A stretch of 32,111 nt of DNA from Variovorax sp. KBW07 (GCF_003852515.1 NZ_QAJK01000146.1:1-32111), one strand, 5' to 3'; shown: positions 14,570 through 25,601, counted from the stretch's first letter. A program made the numbers and translations. Notes: generated by a model from the sequence alone, not told the origin.

Positions 14570-15805
14570 TCAGCCTTCGGTGGCCACCCGGCGCCCGATG
14601 TCGGGCCAGCGGCCGTGCAGCCAGACCCAGGCGACCAGGCCGATGGCCAGCATGGCGGTGGAGGTGAGCGCCAGCGCGAGCGTCGAATGCATCACCAGCG
14701 GCGCGATGGCACCGGCCACCACGCCGTTGGCGGTGGAGCCGATGACGGCCTGCAGCGACGAGGCCATGCCGCGCCGTTGGGGGTGCAGGTCGAGCACCAG
14801 CAGCGTGACCACCGGCACCATCAGCGCCCAGCCGAAGGCGAACACCGCGAGCGGCCACAGCGCCCATGCCACGTGGGCATGGAAGAAGGTGTTGGCCACC
14901 ACGTTGACCACCGAGGTCACCAGCATGATGAGAAAGCCGTCGCGGATCTGCCGCTTGGGCGCCACCTTGCCGGCCATGCGGCCGCTGGCGCGCGCGCCCA
15001 GCATGATGCCGCCGATGGTCAGCAGGAAGAACCAGAAGAACTGCTGCGGCTGCAGCGCCAGGTGGTCGCCCAGGAAGGCCGGCGCGGCCAGCACGTAGAG
15101 GAACATGCCGTTGAAGGGCACGCCGCTGGCGAAGGCCAGCAGCAGGAAGCGCGGGTCGGAGCACAGGTCGCGGTAGCCGCGCATGAGGTGGCGCACCTGG
15201 AACGGCTGGCGATGGTCCTTGTGCAGCGTCTCGGGCAGCAGCTTGTAGTTGGCGACGAACAGCACCACGCCCACCGCCACCAGGAACCAGAAGATCGCGT
15301 GCCAGCCCGCATGCACGAACAGGAAGCCGCCCACGATGGGCGCGATGGCCGGCGCCACGCCGAAGTAGATGGTGACCTGGCTCATGACCCGCTGCGCCTC
15401 GGCGGGCGGGAACATGTCGCGGATGACGGCGCGCGAGACCACGATGCCGGCACCGGTCGACAGGCCCTGCAGGCCGCGGAACAAGACCAGCTGCGTGATG
15501 TTCTGCGACAGCGCGCAGCCCAGCGAGGCGAGGGTGAACACCGCCAGTCCCCACAGCACCACCGGCCGGCGGCCGAAGCTGTCCGACAGCGCGCCGTGGA
15601 ACAGGTTCATGAACGCAAAGCCGAACAGGTAGGCCGACAGCGTCTGCTGCATCTCGGCCGGCGTTGCGCCGATGGAGCGCGCAATGCCCGAGAACGCCGG
15701 GATGTACGTGTCGATGGAGAAGGGCCCGAGCATGCCCAGCACGGCGAGCAGCACGGCCAGCGCCCAGCGCGGGGCTCGCCAGAGTTTGTCTGCGTCGGGA
15801 TTCAT
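14570..15805 (-). CDS. Bcr/CflA-type MFS multidrug efflux transporter
   Basis: 411 residues, about twelve hydrophobic segments. The Bcr/CflA signature is clear: FSIDTYIPAFSGIARSIGAT in helix 1, ALSDSFGRRPVVLWG as MFS motif A (about residues 73-87), RGLQGLSTGAGIVVSRAVIRD in helix 4 and IAPIVGGFL in helix 5. Proton-driven export of drugs or small metabolites is expected. The ATG at 15805 is preceded by GGAG. The gene lies just downstream of the rpoD terminator on the same strand, so it needs its own promoter in 15806-15847 or depends on readthrough. Confidence 0.93.
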   Translation of the reverse strand: MNPDADKLWRAPRWALAVLLAVLGMLGPFSIDTYIPAFSGIARSIGATPAEMQQTLSAYLFGFAFMNLFHGALSDSFGRRPVVLWGLAVFTLASLGCALSQNITQLVLFRGLQGLSTGAGIVVSRAVIRDMFPPAEAQRVMSQVTIYFGVAPAIAPIVGGFLFVHAGWHAIFWFLVAVGVVLFVANYKLLPETLHKDHRQPFQVRHLMRGYRDLCSDPRFLLLAFASGVPFNGMFLYVLAAPAFLGDHLALQPQQFFWFFLLTIGGIMLGARASGRMAGKVAPKRQIRDGFLIMLVTSVVNVVANTFFHAHVAWALWPLAVFAFGWALMVPVVTLLVLDLHPQRRGMASSLQAVIGSTANGVVAGAIAPLVMHSTLALALTSTAMLAIGLVAWVWLHGRWPDIGRRVATEG

Positions 15806-15847
15806 GGAAAGGGCGGCTCCGTTGTTGGTGTTGTTCGTGCGGTCTGC

Positions 15848-15891
15848 AAAAAAGAGAACGCCCGCCGCCCGTATGAGGGGCGAAGCGGGCG
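15848..15891 (-). terminator. Rho-independent terminator of rpoD
   Basis: Read on the minus strand: CGCCCGC pairs with GCGGGCG (15885-15891 with 15859-15865), then a two-base bulge, then CGCCC with GGGCG around a 7-base loop, followed within a few bases by a run of six T (15848-15853). It begins 23 bases after the rpoD stop. Confidence 0.88.
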
Positions 15892-15913
15892 CTGTTGCTT
15901 CAGGGAACCCGGC

Positions 15914-18268
<2,355 letters not shown>

Positions 18269-18568
18269 ACGACCTCGTTACGGAAAGAAAAGACAAGCGG
18301 AGTCACAGGCGCACGCCGTCCGTTGGGACAACGCCACCACGCCCGTGCACAAGGCACGGACAAAACAATTGGGAAAGAGGAAGTAATTCCTCAGCAGGCA
18401 AGATGTCGGGCGAACATTTGGTATGCAGTCCTTGCGGTTATTGACCCTTTCCGCCGGAATTTACCGTTGGAGTGCGTTGCGCTAGGGGTCGGCCCGGAGG
18501 TGCTGCTGTCGCTCTTGCCTGGATTTCGCCAGTTGCAAAGCCCTACATTATAGCGTGTTGCGGAAATT
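18269..18568 (-). other. dnaG-rpoD intergenic region, probable long rpoD leader
   Basis: 300 bp without a convincing gene. It holds the rpoD promoter at its dnaG end and then about 270 bases that would be 5' untranslated leader. Two perfect small hairpins lie in it: GAGGAA/TTCCTC around four bases (18377-18392) and CCGTGC/GCACGG around five bases (18343-18359). The second competes with an outer GTCCGT/ACGGAC pairing, so alternative folds are possible. No known riboswitch class is recognised. Confidence 0.5.
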
Positions 18569-18572
18569 TCAA
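18547..18572 (-). promoter_or_regulatory. Candidate sigma-70 promoter for rpoD
   Basis: On the minus strand a perfect TATAAT stands at 18547-18552, rare in this GC-rich window. TTGAAA lies upstream at 18567-18572 but with a short 14-base spacer, so the true -35 may be weaker and shifted. The TTGAAA overlaps the dnaG stop codon (TGA at 18569-18571). It gives rpoD a transcript independent of dnaG. Confidence 0.55.
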
Positions 18573-20593
18573 GCAGTTTCTGCACCCGACGGGCGCAGGC
18601 GATTGCGCAATTCGAGCCGTCGCGCCTCCAGTGCCTTGTAGCGTTCCAGGGCCTTGGGGTCCTTGCCGACGGCTGCAATGGCCTCGCTTTGCTGGGCCTT
18701 GAGCCGGTCGTCCAGCATGAAATCGAGCACGCTGGTGAGCTCCTTGGCGGCGTCGGCCAGGTGCTGCTCTTCCTCGCCTTCAGGCACCGGGCCGGCTTCG
18801 GAGACGTTCATCAGCCGTTCGGCCAGGGCCTCGAAATCTTGCCCGCGCATGCCTTCGCGCAGGGCCGCCCAGGGCTGCACGCCATGCTCGTGCAACTGGC
18901 TGTCGAGCCAGGTGAACAGCATGCCGTGCGAGCCGGGCAGGTCGCACAGCATCAGGTGAAGCTCGTGCGACAGCGCGTCCCATTGCGCCATGTTCGACAG
19001 CAGCAGCCGCACCGCCACGTCGGGCCGGCTCGGCGGCTTGCCGCGACCGCGCAGCGGTTCGATGGGTTCCTCGAACTTGCCGCCCCAGCGCTTGCCCTTG
19101 CCCTTGACGAACTTGCGCGGTGCGCTATCACTTTGATAGCTAGGCGGCTCGTAGTCCTGCGGGGGCGGCATGTCGGGGTAGTAGTCGCCGCCGCTGCTGT
19201 TGCTGCCGCCGCCATCGCCGGGCTCGGGGTAGCGCTGCTGTTGCTGCGCGGGCGCCGCCGCCTTGCGCGGACCGGGCAGGGAGGCCCAGAGCTCCGACAG
19301 CGCCGGTGCGTCGAGCTGCACCATGGTTGCGATTTCGCTCAGCAACTGGCGCTTGAGCGCGCCGTCGGGCATGGCGCTCCAGAGCGGGCGGACGTTGCTG
19401 GTCATGTGCGCGCGGCCTTCGGCGGTGGTCAGGTCGCAGCCTTCGCGGGCGGCTTCGAGCATGAAGCGCGACAGCGGCGTGGCCTCGGTGACGAAGCGGG
19501 CAAAGGCTTCGGCGCCGTGCTCGCGGATGAAGCTGTCCGGGTCGTGCTCGGCCGGCAGGAACAAAAACTTGATGCTGCGCACGTCGGTGGCATAAGGCAG
19601 GGCGCCGTCGAGCGCCTTGCGCGCGGCGCGGCGGCCGGCGGCGTCGCCGTCGAAGCTGAAAACCACCGACTCGGTGAAGCGGAACAGCTTCTGCACGTGC
19701 TCCGTCGTGCAGGCCGTGCCCAGCGTGGCCACTGCGTTCGGAAAGCCGAGCTGCGCCAGCGCCACCACGTCCATGTAGCCCTCGGTCACCAGCGCGTAGC
19801 CGCGGTCGCGGAAGGCGGAGCGGGCCTCGTACAGGCCGTAGAGCTCGCGGCCCTTGCTGAAGACGGGCGTTTCGGGCGAATTCAGGTACTTGGGCTTTTC
19901 GTCGCCGAGCACCCGCCCGCCGAAGCCGATGCATTCGCCCTTGACGTTGCGGATCGGGAACATCACGCGGTCGCGAAAGCGGTCGTAGCGCTTGGCCTCG
20001 CTCTCGCTGAGCTGCCCTTCTTCGTTGTTGACGATCACCAGCCCGCTTTCGGCGAGCAGCGGATCGTCGTAGTCGGGAAACACGCTGGCCAGCGCGCGCC
20101 AGCCGGCCGGCGCATAGCCGATGCCGAACTGCTTGGCCACTTCGCCCGAGACGCCGCGGCCCTTCAGGTATTCGATGGCACCGGGGGCTTGCCGCAGGTG
20201 CTTGCGGTAGGCGTCGCCGGCTTTTTCGAGCACGTCGCTCAGCGTGGCCTGCTTCTGGCGCTGGCTGGCGGCGCGGGCGCGCTCGGCTGGCGAGGCGTCG
20301 TCTTCGGGCACTTGCAGGCCGTACTGGCCGGCCAGGTCATGCACTGCCTCGACGAAGCCCATGCCCGCATGCTCCATCAAAAAGCCGATGGCGTTGCCAT
20401 GCACTCCGCAGCCGAAGCAGTGATAGAACTGTTTCGTGGGGCTGACGGAGAAAGAGGGCGATTTTTCGCCGTGGAACGGGCACAGGCCCATGAAATTGGC
20501 GCCGGCCTTCTTGAGCTGCACATAGCGGCCGACGATTTCGACCACATCGGCGCGCGCGATGAGTTCCTGGATGAATGAAGCGGGGATGGTCAT
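18569..20593 (-). CDS. dnaG: DNA primase DnaG
   Basis: 674 residues from ATG 20593 (MTIPASFIQELI, the normal start); six extra residues from 20611 are unlikely. The zinc-binding domain has C38, H41, C59 and C62 (CPFH and HCFGCG). The polymerase core follows at about 110-440 with a TOPRIM site: E271 in VTEGYMDV, and D315/D317 in SFDGDAAGR. Residues 443-520 are a low-complexity linker rich in Gln, Gly, Ser, Pro and Tyr, absent or short in E. coli DnaG (581 residues). The helicase-binding C-terminal domain fills about 525-674. It makes RNA primers at the replication fork with DnaB. Order dnaG-rpoD is conserved, but the usual rpsU is not directly upstream; a divergent YihY gene is there instead. 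Confidence 0.98.
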   Translation of the reverse strand: MTIPASFIQELIARADVVEIVGRYVQLKKAGANFMGLCPFHGEKSPSFSVSPTKQFYHCFGCGVHGNAIGFLMEHAGMGFVEAVHDLAGQYGLQVPEDDASPAERARAASQRQKQATLSDVLEKAGDAYRKHLRQAPGAIEYLKGRGVSGEVAKQFGIGYAPAGWRALASVFPDYDDPLLAESGLVIVNNEEGQLSESEAKRYDRFRDRVMFPIRNVKGECIGFGGRVLGDEKPKYLNSPETPVFSKGRELYGLYEARSAFRDRGYALVTEGYMDVVALAQLGFPNAVATLGTACTTEHVQKLFRFTESVVFSFDGDAAGRRAARKALDGALPYATDVRSIKFLFLPAEHDPDSFIREHGAEAFARFVTEATPLSRFMLEAAREGCDLTTAEGRAHMTSNVRPLWSAMPDGALKRQLLSEIATMVQLDAPALSELWASLPGPRKAAAPAQQQQRYPEPGDGGGSNSSGGDYYPDMPPPQDYEPPSYQSDSAPRKFVKGKGKRWGGKFEEPIEPLRGRGKPPSRPDVAVRLLLSNMAQWDALSHELHLMLCDLPGSHGMLFTWLDSQLHEHGVQPWAALREGMRGQDFEALAERLMNVSEAGPVPEGEEEQHLADAAKELTSVLDFMLDDRLKAQQSEAIAAVGKDPKALERYKALEARRLELRNRLRPSGAETA
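19124..19140. repeat. AT-rich palindrome inside the dnaG linker
   Basis: GCTATCA and TGATAGC form a perfect 7-bp inverted repeat with a 3-base spacer. It is markedly AT-richer than the surrounding codons and encodes part of the SYQSDSA segment of the DnaG linker (residues 485-491). It resembles a short palindromic repeat unit inserted in frame. Confidence 0.45.
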
Positions 20594-21587
20594 GTAGGCG
20601 AAGAGCGGCAAATCATACGCAAGCGGCCGGCCACTTGCGGCGGGACGGCATACTGAATGCGACCGAAATCCTTACGCATGACGAAGCCCAACCCATTGCA
20701 ACACGCCGCGCCGCTGCTGCGCCACCCGCTCCGGTTCATCTGGGACGCCCTGAAGGCTTTTCGCGCCAACCAGGGGCTGTTGCTCGCGGGAGCGGTGGCG
20801 TACTACGCGCTGCTGTCCATCGTGCCGCTGCTGATCGTGAGCGTGATCGCGCTGTCGCACGTGATCGACCAGGCCGAGCTGCTGCGCACCATCGGCCAGT
20901 ACCTGGGCTGGCTGCTGCCGGGGCAATCGAAGGCCATCGTGGCCGAGCTGTCGAGCTTCCTGGACCACCGCGACGTGATGGGGCCGGTGCTGCTGGTGAC
21001 GATGATTTTTTTCAGCTCGCTGGCCTTCAGCGTGCTCGAGAGCGCCATGGCGGTGATCTTTCACCACCGCAAGGCCGACCACAAGCGCCATTTCCTGGTG
21101 TCGGTGGCCATGCCGTACATCTACATCCTGTGCCTGTGCGTGGGGCTGCTGCTGGTCACGCTGGTGTCGGGCGCGCTGCAGCTGGTGGGGCGCGAGAGCG
21201 TCGACCTGCTGGGGCGCAGCTGGTCGCTGTCAGGCGTTTCGGGCCTGCTGCTCTACCTGCTGGGGCTGGGCGGCGAGATCTTCATGCTGACCTCGCTCTA
21301 CCTCGTGATGCCGGCCGGCCGCATGTCGCTGCGCCACGCGCTGCTGGGCGGCGTGACGGCCGCGCTGCTGTGGGAGGCCACGCGGCGGGTGCTGATCTGG
21401 TACTTCTCGACGCTGTCGCAGGTCAACGTGGTCTACGGCTCGCTCACCACGGCCATCGTGGTGCTGCTGAGCCTGGAGATTGCCGCCACGCTGGTGCTGC
21501 TGGGTGCCCAGGTGATCGCCCAGTACGAGCGGCTTGACCGCACCGGCAGCACCGCTGTGCCGCCGGTGGCCCCCGACGCGGCAGCTG

Positions 21588-22346
<759 letters not shown>

Positions 22347-22395
22347 TGAAAGTCTCCTGGGATAAGGCGTGCATTATCGAAGACGCCCGCGGGAC

Positions 22396-22416
22396 GAAAG
22401 CGAGAAGAAAGCGAGA
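22396..22416. repeat. Two 10-bp direct repeats spaced one helical turn
   Basis: GAAAGCGAGA is at 22396-22405 and 22407-22416, an exact repeat with 11-bp period. It sits between the phasin terminator and the dehydrogenase start, about 50-70 bases upstream of that gene, where an activator or repressor site would be expected. Confidence 0.5.
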
Positions 22417-22418
22417 CG

Positions 22419-22449
22419 AAAAAAAGGGCCTCATCCGAAGATGAGGCCC
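22419..22449 (-). terminator. Rho-independent terminator of the phasin gene
   Basis: On the minus strand a perfect 10-bp stem (GGGCCTCATC with GATGAGGCCC) closes on a cUUCGg tetraloop and is followed by seven T (22419-22425). It starts about 50 bases after the phasin stop. The exceptional loop and uninterrupted T run make it a very strong terminator, fitting a highly transcribed gene. Confidence 0.95.
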
Positions 22450-22500
22450 CTGAATTGGATCCGTGAGGACCCAAGGAGACAACTGGTGGTGGCCGGCGGC

Positions 22501-23052
22501 TTAGCGCTTGCGCGAAGCGGTGGCGGTCTTTGCGGCGGCAACGGCTTGCGTCGACACGGCATTGAAGTTGGCTTCGGCGACGTCCGACGCTTGCTTGACG
22601 GCCTTTTGAACCGATTCGAAAGCGTTGTTGGCGGCGGCCACGGCGCTCTTCAGCACGGCAACGGCGGTTTCCGAACCGGCGGGTGCGTTCTTGGAAGCGC
22701 TGTCGACCAGGCCGACGAAGGCTTGCTGGGCTTCAGAGGCCTTGGCTTCGAAAGCCTTGGAGAACTCGGCGCCGGTGCCTTGGGCGATGTCGTACAGGTG
22801 ACGGCTGTAGGCGGCGGTCTTTTCGGCCAGGGGCTGGAACAGGCTGGCTTGCAGCGTCAGCAGTTCTTGCGCATCCTTGACGCTCAGGGCAGCCTGGGCG
22901 GTACCGGCGGCTTCAGCCAGGGCGGCCTTGGAAGCGGTCACGTTCAGTTCGACGAGCTTCTCGACGCCTTCGAAAGCCTTGGTGGTCAGGCCGAACAGGG
23001 TTTCGAGGTTTGCTTTTTGAGCGGCGAGGATTTGGTCAGCGGTCAGGGCCAT
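22501..23052 (-). CDS. Phasin (PHA granule-associated protein)
   Basis: 183 residues from ATG 23052, with GGAG shortly before it. A frame extension to 23187 would cross the promoter and is rejected. The phasin pattern is clear: [40 protein letters not shown], then long amphipathic Ala-rich helices and an Ala/Lys/Arg tail. Phasins coat polyhydroxyalkanoate granules and control their size and number. The gene stands alone with its own promoter, two flanking TGC/GCA dyads and a very strong terminator, so high, regulated expression is expected. Other pha genes are not in the window. Some paralogues are general chaperone-like helices, but the promoter context favours the PHA role. Confidence 0.9.
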   Translation of the reverse strand: MALTADQILAAQKANLETLFGLTTKAFEGVEKLVELNVTASKAALAEAAGTAQAALSVKDAQELLTLQASLFQPLAEKTAAYSRHLYDIAQGTGAEFSKAFEAKASEAQQAFVGLVDSASKNAPAGSETAVAVLKSAVAAANNAFESVQKAVKQASDVAEANFNAVSTQAVAAAKTATASRKR

Positions 23053-23110
23053 GTGAGATCTCCAGAAGGGATGATTGAGTGGTCGGTTCACGTTGCGCTG
23101 CCTCGTCGTC

Positions 23111-23129
23111 CATGTTGCGGTGCAGCATG
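23111..23129. promoter_or_regulatory. Downstream PhaR-like operator of the phasin promoter
   Basis: CATGTTGC and GCAGCATG flank GGT, an inverted repeat with seven of eight pairs. Its core TTGC-N3-GCAG differs in one base from CTGC-N3-GCAG. It covers roughly +1 to +19 of the predicted phasin transcript, a repressor position. Confidence 0.5.
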
Positions 23130-23135
23130 GCCTCA

Positions 23136-23163
23136 AGTATAGGCAGCTGAAATTTGCGATCAA
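23136..23163 (-). promoter_or_regulatory. Sigma-70 promoter of the phasin gene
   Basis: On the minus strand TTGATC (23158-23163) and TATACT (23136-23141) are separated by 16 bases, close to consensus (four of six and five of six). The start point should fall near 23129, giving a leader of about 77 bases. Confidence 0.75.
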
Positions 23164-23170
23164 GGGGTTT

Positions 23171-23187
23171 TTGCTGCTGTGCAGCAA
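23171..23187. promoter_or_regulatory. Upstream PhaR-like operator of the phasin promoter
   Basis: TTGCTGC and GCAGCAA form a perfect 7-bp dyad around TGT, containing CTGC-N3-GCAG. This is the TGC-rich form I recall for the PHA-responsive repressor PhaR of Paracoccus denitrificans. It lies seven bases upstream of the -35 element. Confidence 0.6.
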
Positions 23188-23252
23188 TCTAGAGGCCGCT
23201 TTCTAAATCGGTCCCCAAGGACCCCTTGGACCCCGGATTGCAGAATGCGGGC

Positions 23253-24179
23253 ATGCGCGCCTTCTATTCCGGTCAGTTCGTGTTGCCCCTGCCGCCGGGG
23301 CACCGTTTTCCCATGTCGCGCTACGCCTTGCTGCGCGACCGCCTGCTCGAGCAACTGCCGGCCGTCGACATGGACGAGGCCCCGCGCGCCTCCGACGAAG
23401 AGCTCGCGCTGGCGCACACGCTCCAGTGGATCGCCGCCATCAGCGATGGCAGCGTGAGCCCGCAGGCGATGCGCGAAATAGGCTTTCCCTGGAGCGAGGC
23501 GATGGTCGAGCGCTCGCGCCGCTCCACCGGCGCCACCATCGCGGCCTGCCGCGCGGCCTTTGCCGGGGGCGTGGCCGCCAACATGGCGGGCGGCACGCAC
23601 CATGCCTACGCCGACAAGGGCAGCGGGTTCTGCGTCTTCAACGACGCCGCGGTGGCCGCCAGGCTGATGCAGGCGGAGCATGCCCGCGCGGGCCGGCAGC
23701 TCAAGGTGGCGGTGATCGACCTCGACGTGCACCAGGGCAACGGCACGGCCAGCATCTTTCGCGACGACCCGAGCGTGTTCACGCTGTCGCTGCACGGCCA
23801 GAAGAACTTTCCCTTCCGCAAGGAAGCCAGCGACCTCGACGTCGAGCTGCCCGACGGCTGCGGCGACACCGACTACCTGGCCGCGCTCGAGCACGCGCTC
23901 GATGAACTCGACCACCGCTTTTCCCCCGGCCTCGTGATCTACCTTGCGGGCGCCGACCCCTTCGAGCGCGACCGGCTGGGCCGCCTCAAGCTGAGCTTCG
24001 ACGGTCTGGAAGCGCGCGACCGGCGCGTGTTCGACTGGGCCTGGCAGCGCCGCCTGCCGCTGGCCTTTGCCATGGCCGGCGGCTACGCCAGCGACATTGC
24101 CGAGACCGTGCAAGTGCAGGTCGGCACCTTCAGGGTGGCCTTCGGGTACTGGCAGCGCTGGCAAAATGCCGCGCGATGA
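23253..24179 (+). CDS. Histone deacetylase-family (HDAC-like) amidohydrolase
   Basis: 308 residues from ATG 23253 ([14 protein letters not shown]); a TTG at 23226 is less likely. HDAC motifs in order: GGTHHA with H116/H117 as the catalytic pair, [11 protein letters not shown] with zinc ligands D158 and H160, [13 protein letters not shown] with ligand D235, and GGY with Y278. Bacterial members deacetylate polyamines, acetoin-related compounds or acylated amides; the substrate here is unknown. It is shorter than acetylpolyamine amidohydrolases (about 340 residues) and fits the compact bacterial class often called class IV-like. Four bases overlap with the following thioesterase (ATGA) indicate a common function or at least coupled translation. 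Confidence 0.92.
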   Translation: MRAFYSGQFVLPLPPGHRFPMSRYALLRDRLLEQLPAVDMDEAPRASDEELALAHTLQWIAAISDGSVSPQAMREIGFPWSEAMVERSRRSTGATIAACRAAFAGGVAANMAGGTHHAYADKGSGFCVFNDAAVAARLMQAEHARAGRQLKVAVIDLDVHQGNGTASIFRDDPSVFTLSLHGQKNFPFRKEASDLDVELPDGCGDTDYLAALEHALDELDHRFSPGLVIYLAGADPFERDRLGRLKLSFDGLEARDRRVFDWAWQRRLPLAFAMAGGYASDIAETVQVQVGTFRVAFGYWQRWQNAAR

Positions 24180-24619
24180 GCTCCGCCACCAAACCCACGC
24201 CGCACCACCGAAACAGCTACCGCGCGTTCCGCAGCATCCCGACGCGCTGGGCCGACAACGACATGTATGGCCACGTCAACAACGTCGTGTACTACAGCTG
24301 GTTCGACACCGCGGTGAACGCACTGCTCATCGAGCGCGGCGCGCTCGACATTCACGCAGGCCAGACCATCGGCTTCGTGGTCGAGACGCAGTGCAACTAC
24401 TTCGCGCCCATCGCGTTCCCGCAGACGGTGGAGGCAGGCATCCGCGTGGCCCAGGCCGGCCGCTCCAGCGTGCGCTACGAGATCGCGCTCTTCGCCGAAG
24501 GCGCGGAAACCGCGGCCGCGCAGGGCCACTTCGTGCATGTCTACGTCGACCGCGCCACGCAGCGGCCGGTGCCACTGCCCGACGCATTGCAACAGGTGGT
24601 CGATTCATTGAAGGCCTGA
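24176..24619 (+). CDS. Hotdog-fold acyl-CoA thioesterase (4HBT/YbgC type)
   Basis: 147 residues, one hotdog domain. The active-site segment [18 protein letters not shown] (23-40), with acidic D27/D29 and the HVNN pair, is the hallmark of the 4-hydroxybenzoyl-CoA thioesterase family, followed by the long central helix ([13 protein letters not shown]). It hydrolyses acyl-CoA thioesters in the cytoplasm; aromatic and short-chain acyl groups are both possible. The start lies within the deacetylase stop. Pairing with an HDAC-like enzyme suggests a salvage or detoxification step on acyl groups. The gene ends 36 bases before a bidirectional terminator. Confidence 0.92.
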   Translation: MSSATKPTPHHRNSYRAFRSIPTRWADNDMYGHVNNVVYYSWFDTAVNALLIERGALDIHAGQTIGFVVETQCNYFAPIAFPQTVEAGIRVAQAGRSSVRYEIALFAEGAETAAAQGHFVHVYVDRATQRPVPLPDALQQVVDSLKA

Positions 24620-24655
24620 CCCAGAAGGCCCGCGTCTAGAAGACGCGCAAGAAAA

Positions 24656-24675
24656 ACGGCGCCCGAGGGCGCCGT
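24656..24675. terminator. Bidirectional intrinsic terminator
   Basis: ACGGCGCC pairs perfectly with GGCGCCGT around CGAG. On the plus strand CGTCTTTT follows, closing the thioesterase transcript. On the minus strand a run of five T follows, closing the small exported protein gene that ends at 24716. Confidence 0.85.
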
Positions 24676-24715
24676 CGTCTTTTGTCATCGGGCCAGAGCC
24701 ACGACGAAGAAAGAA

Positions 24716-25117
24716 TTACTTCTTCATGGCCTTGATGTCGGCCTTGCCTTGGGCTTCATCGGCCTTGGCCTGCTTCACACAAGCGTCCTTGGCGGCGCCG
24801 CTCTGGTCATCGCACTTTTCCTTGGCGACTTCGTAGGCGGCCTTCACCTTTTCTTCAGCCACCTTGCGGGCGTGGCTGTCGCTCGGCTGGTATTGCTGCT
24901 CCAGCTCCGCCTTGGCAACGTCTTCCTTGCCCTTGGCTTCCTTCTGGCAGACGTCCTTGGCGTTGTCCTTCATCGTGTCGCACTGCGCCTTGGCGACCTT
25001 GTAGTCGGCCTCGACCTTTTCCTTGGCGACCTTGTATTCGTCCTTGGTCATCGCGCCGGCTTGCGTGGCAACGAAGCAGGAGGAGGCAAGAGCGAGCATG
25101 AGCAGATGTTTTTTCAT
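24716..25117 (-). CDS. Small exported Lys/Ala-rich protein with duplicated CX10C unit
   Basis: 133 residues from ATG 25117; an upstream in-frame start at 25174 would precede the signal peptide. MKKHLLMLALASSCFVATQA is a Sec signal with cleavage near residue 22. The mature part is about 30 percent Lys plus Ala and predicted helical. It contains two copies of a unit: AKAQCDTMKDNAKDVCQKEAK (43-63 region) and AKEKCDDQSGAAKDACVKQA (99-118 region), each with two cysteines ten residues apart (C46/C57, C102/C113). This suggests helical hairpins held by disulfides in the periplasm. It lies after the CsbD gene on the same strand. I do not recognise a named family and give no function; a stress-related envelope role is only suggested by the neighbour. 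Confidence 0.8.
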   Translation of the reverse strand: MKKHLLMLALASSCFVATQAGAMTKDEYKVAKEKVEADYKVAKAQCDTMKDNAKDVCQKEAKGKEDVAKAELEQQYQPSDSHARKVAEEKVKAAYEVAKEKCDDQSGAAKDACVKQAKADEAQGKADIKAMKK

Positions 25118-25204
25118 TGGAGTTTTTCCTTCGAGGTTGTTGATATTCAGAATGTTCGGGGAGGGCGCGGGCACGGCTGGCTCGCGCCATGCGGTGTCAG
25201 GGTG

Positions 25205-25438
25205 TCAGTAGCGTTCGAACCAGAGGGCGTCCGGCGTGCGGCCGTCGCGCGATTCCCATTCCTTCACCTGCTTTTCGGCTTCGTCGCGGCTGATGCCGTG
25301 GCGTTCCTGGATGCGGCCGAGCAGTTGGTCGCGCTTGCCCGCGATGACGTCGAAGTCGTCGTCGGTCAGCTTGCCCCATTGCTCCTTGACCTTGCCCTTG
25401 AGCTGCTTCCAGTTGCCTTCGATGGTGTCCTTGTTCAT
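25205..25438 (-). CDS. CsbD-family stress protein
   Basis: 77 residues. MNKDTIEGNWKQLKGKVKEQ followed by WGKLTDDDFDVIAGKRDQL is the CsbD domain, here with a longer C-terminal part (ERHGISRDEAEKQVKEWESR). CsbD proteins are small, hydrophilic, abundant under general stress or stationary phase; the molecular role is not settled. A near-perfect AAAGGAGAT precedes the ATG, implying strong translation. The exported CX10C protein gene lies 87 bases downstream on the same strand and may be cotranscribed. The gene is divergent from pncB across about 200 bp. Confidence 0.92.
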   Translation of the reverse strand: MNKDTIEGNWKQLKGKVKEQWGKLTDDDFDVIAGKRDQLLGRIQERHGISRDEAEKQVKEWESRDGRTPDALWFERY

Positions 25439-25601
25439 GTGAATCTCCTTTGAGGGTTGATTCGGCGGGCTGTGTTTTTTGCCGCCGTGAAATCAATGTC
25501 GCCGCATGGATTCACCCCCACGGTAGGACGTGCTGTTCAGGCCCCGTAGGCAGAGGCCGACGCGCACCGTGATAATCGATGCGACGCCGAAAAGTTGGAG
25601 A

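Noticed and set aside
18391-18678. A 95-codon minus-strand frame in the dnaG-rpoD gap
   Set aside because: It overlaps the dnaG 3' end and the rpoD promoter, shows no recognisable domain and has no ribosome-binding site.
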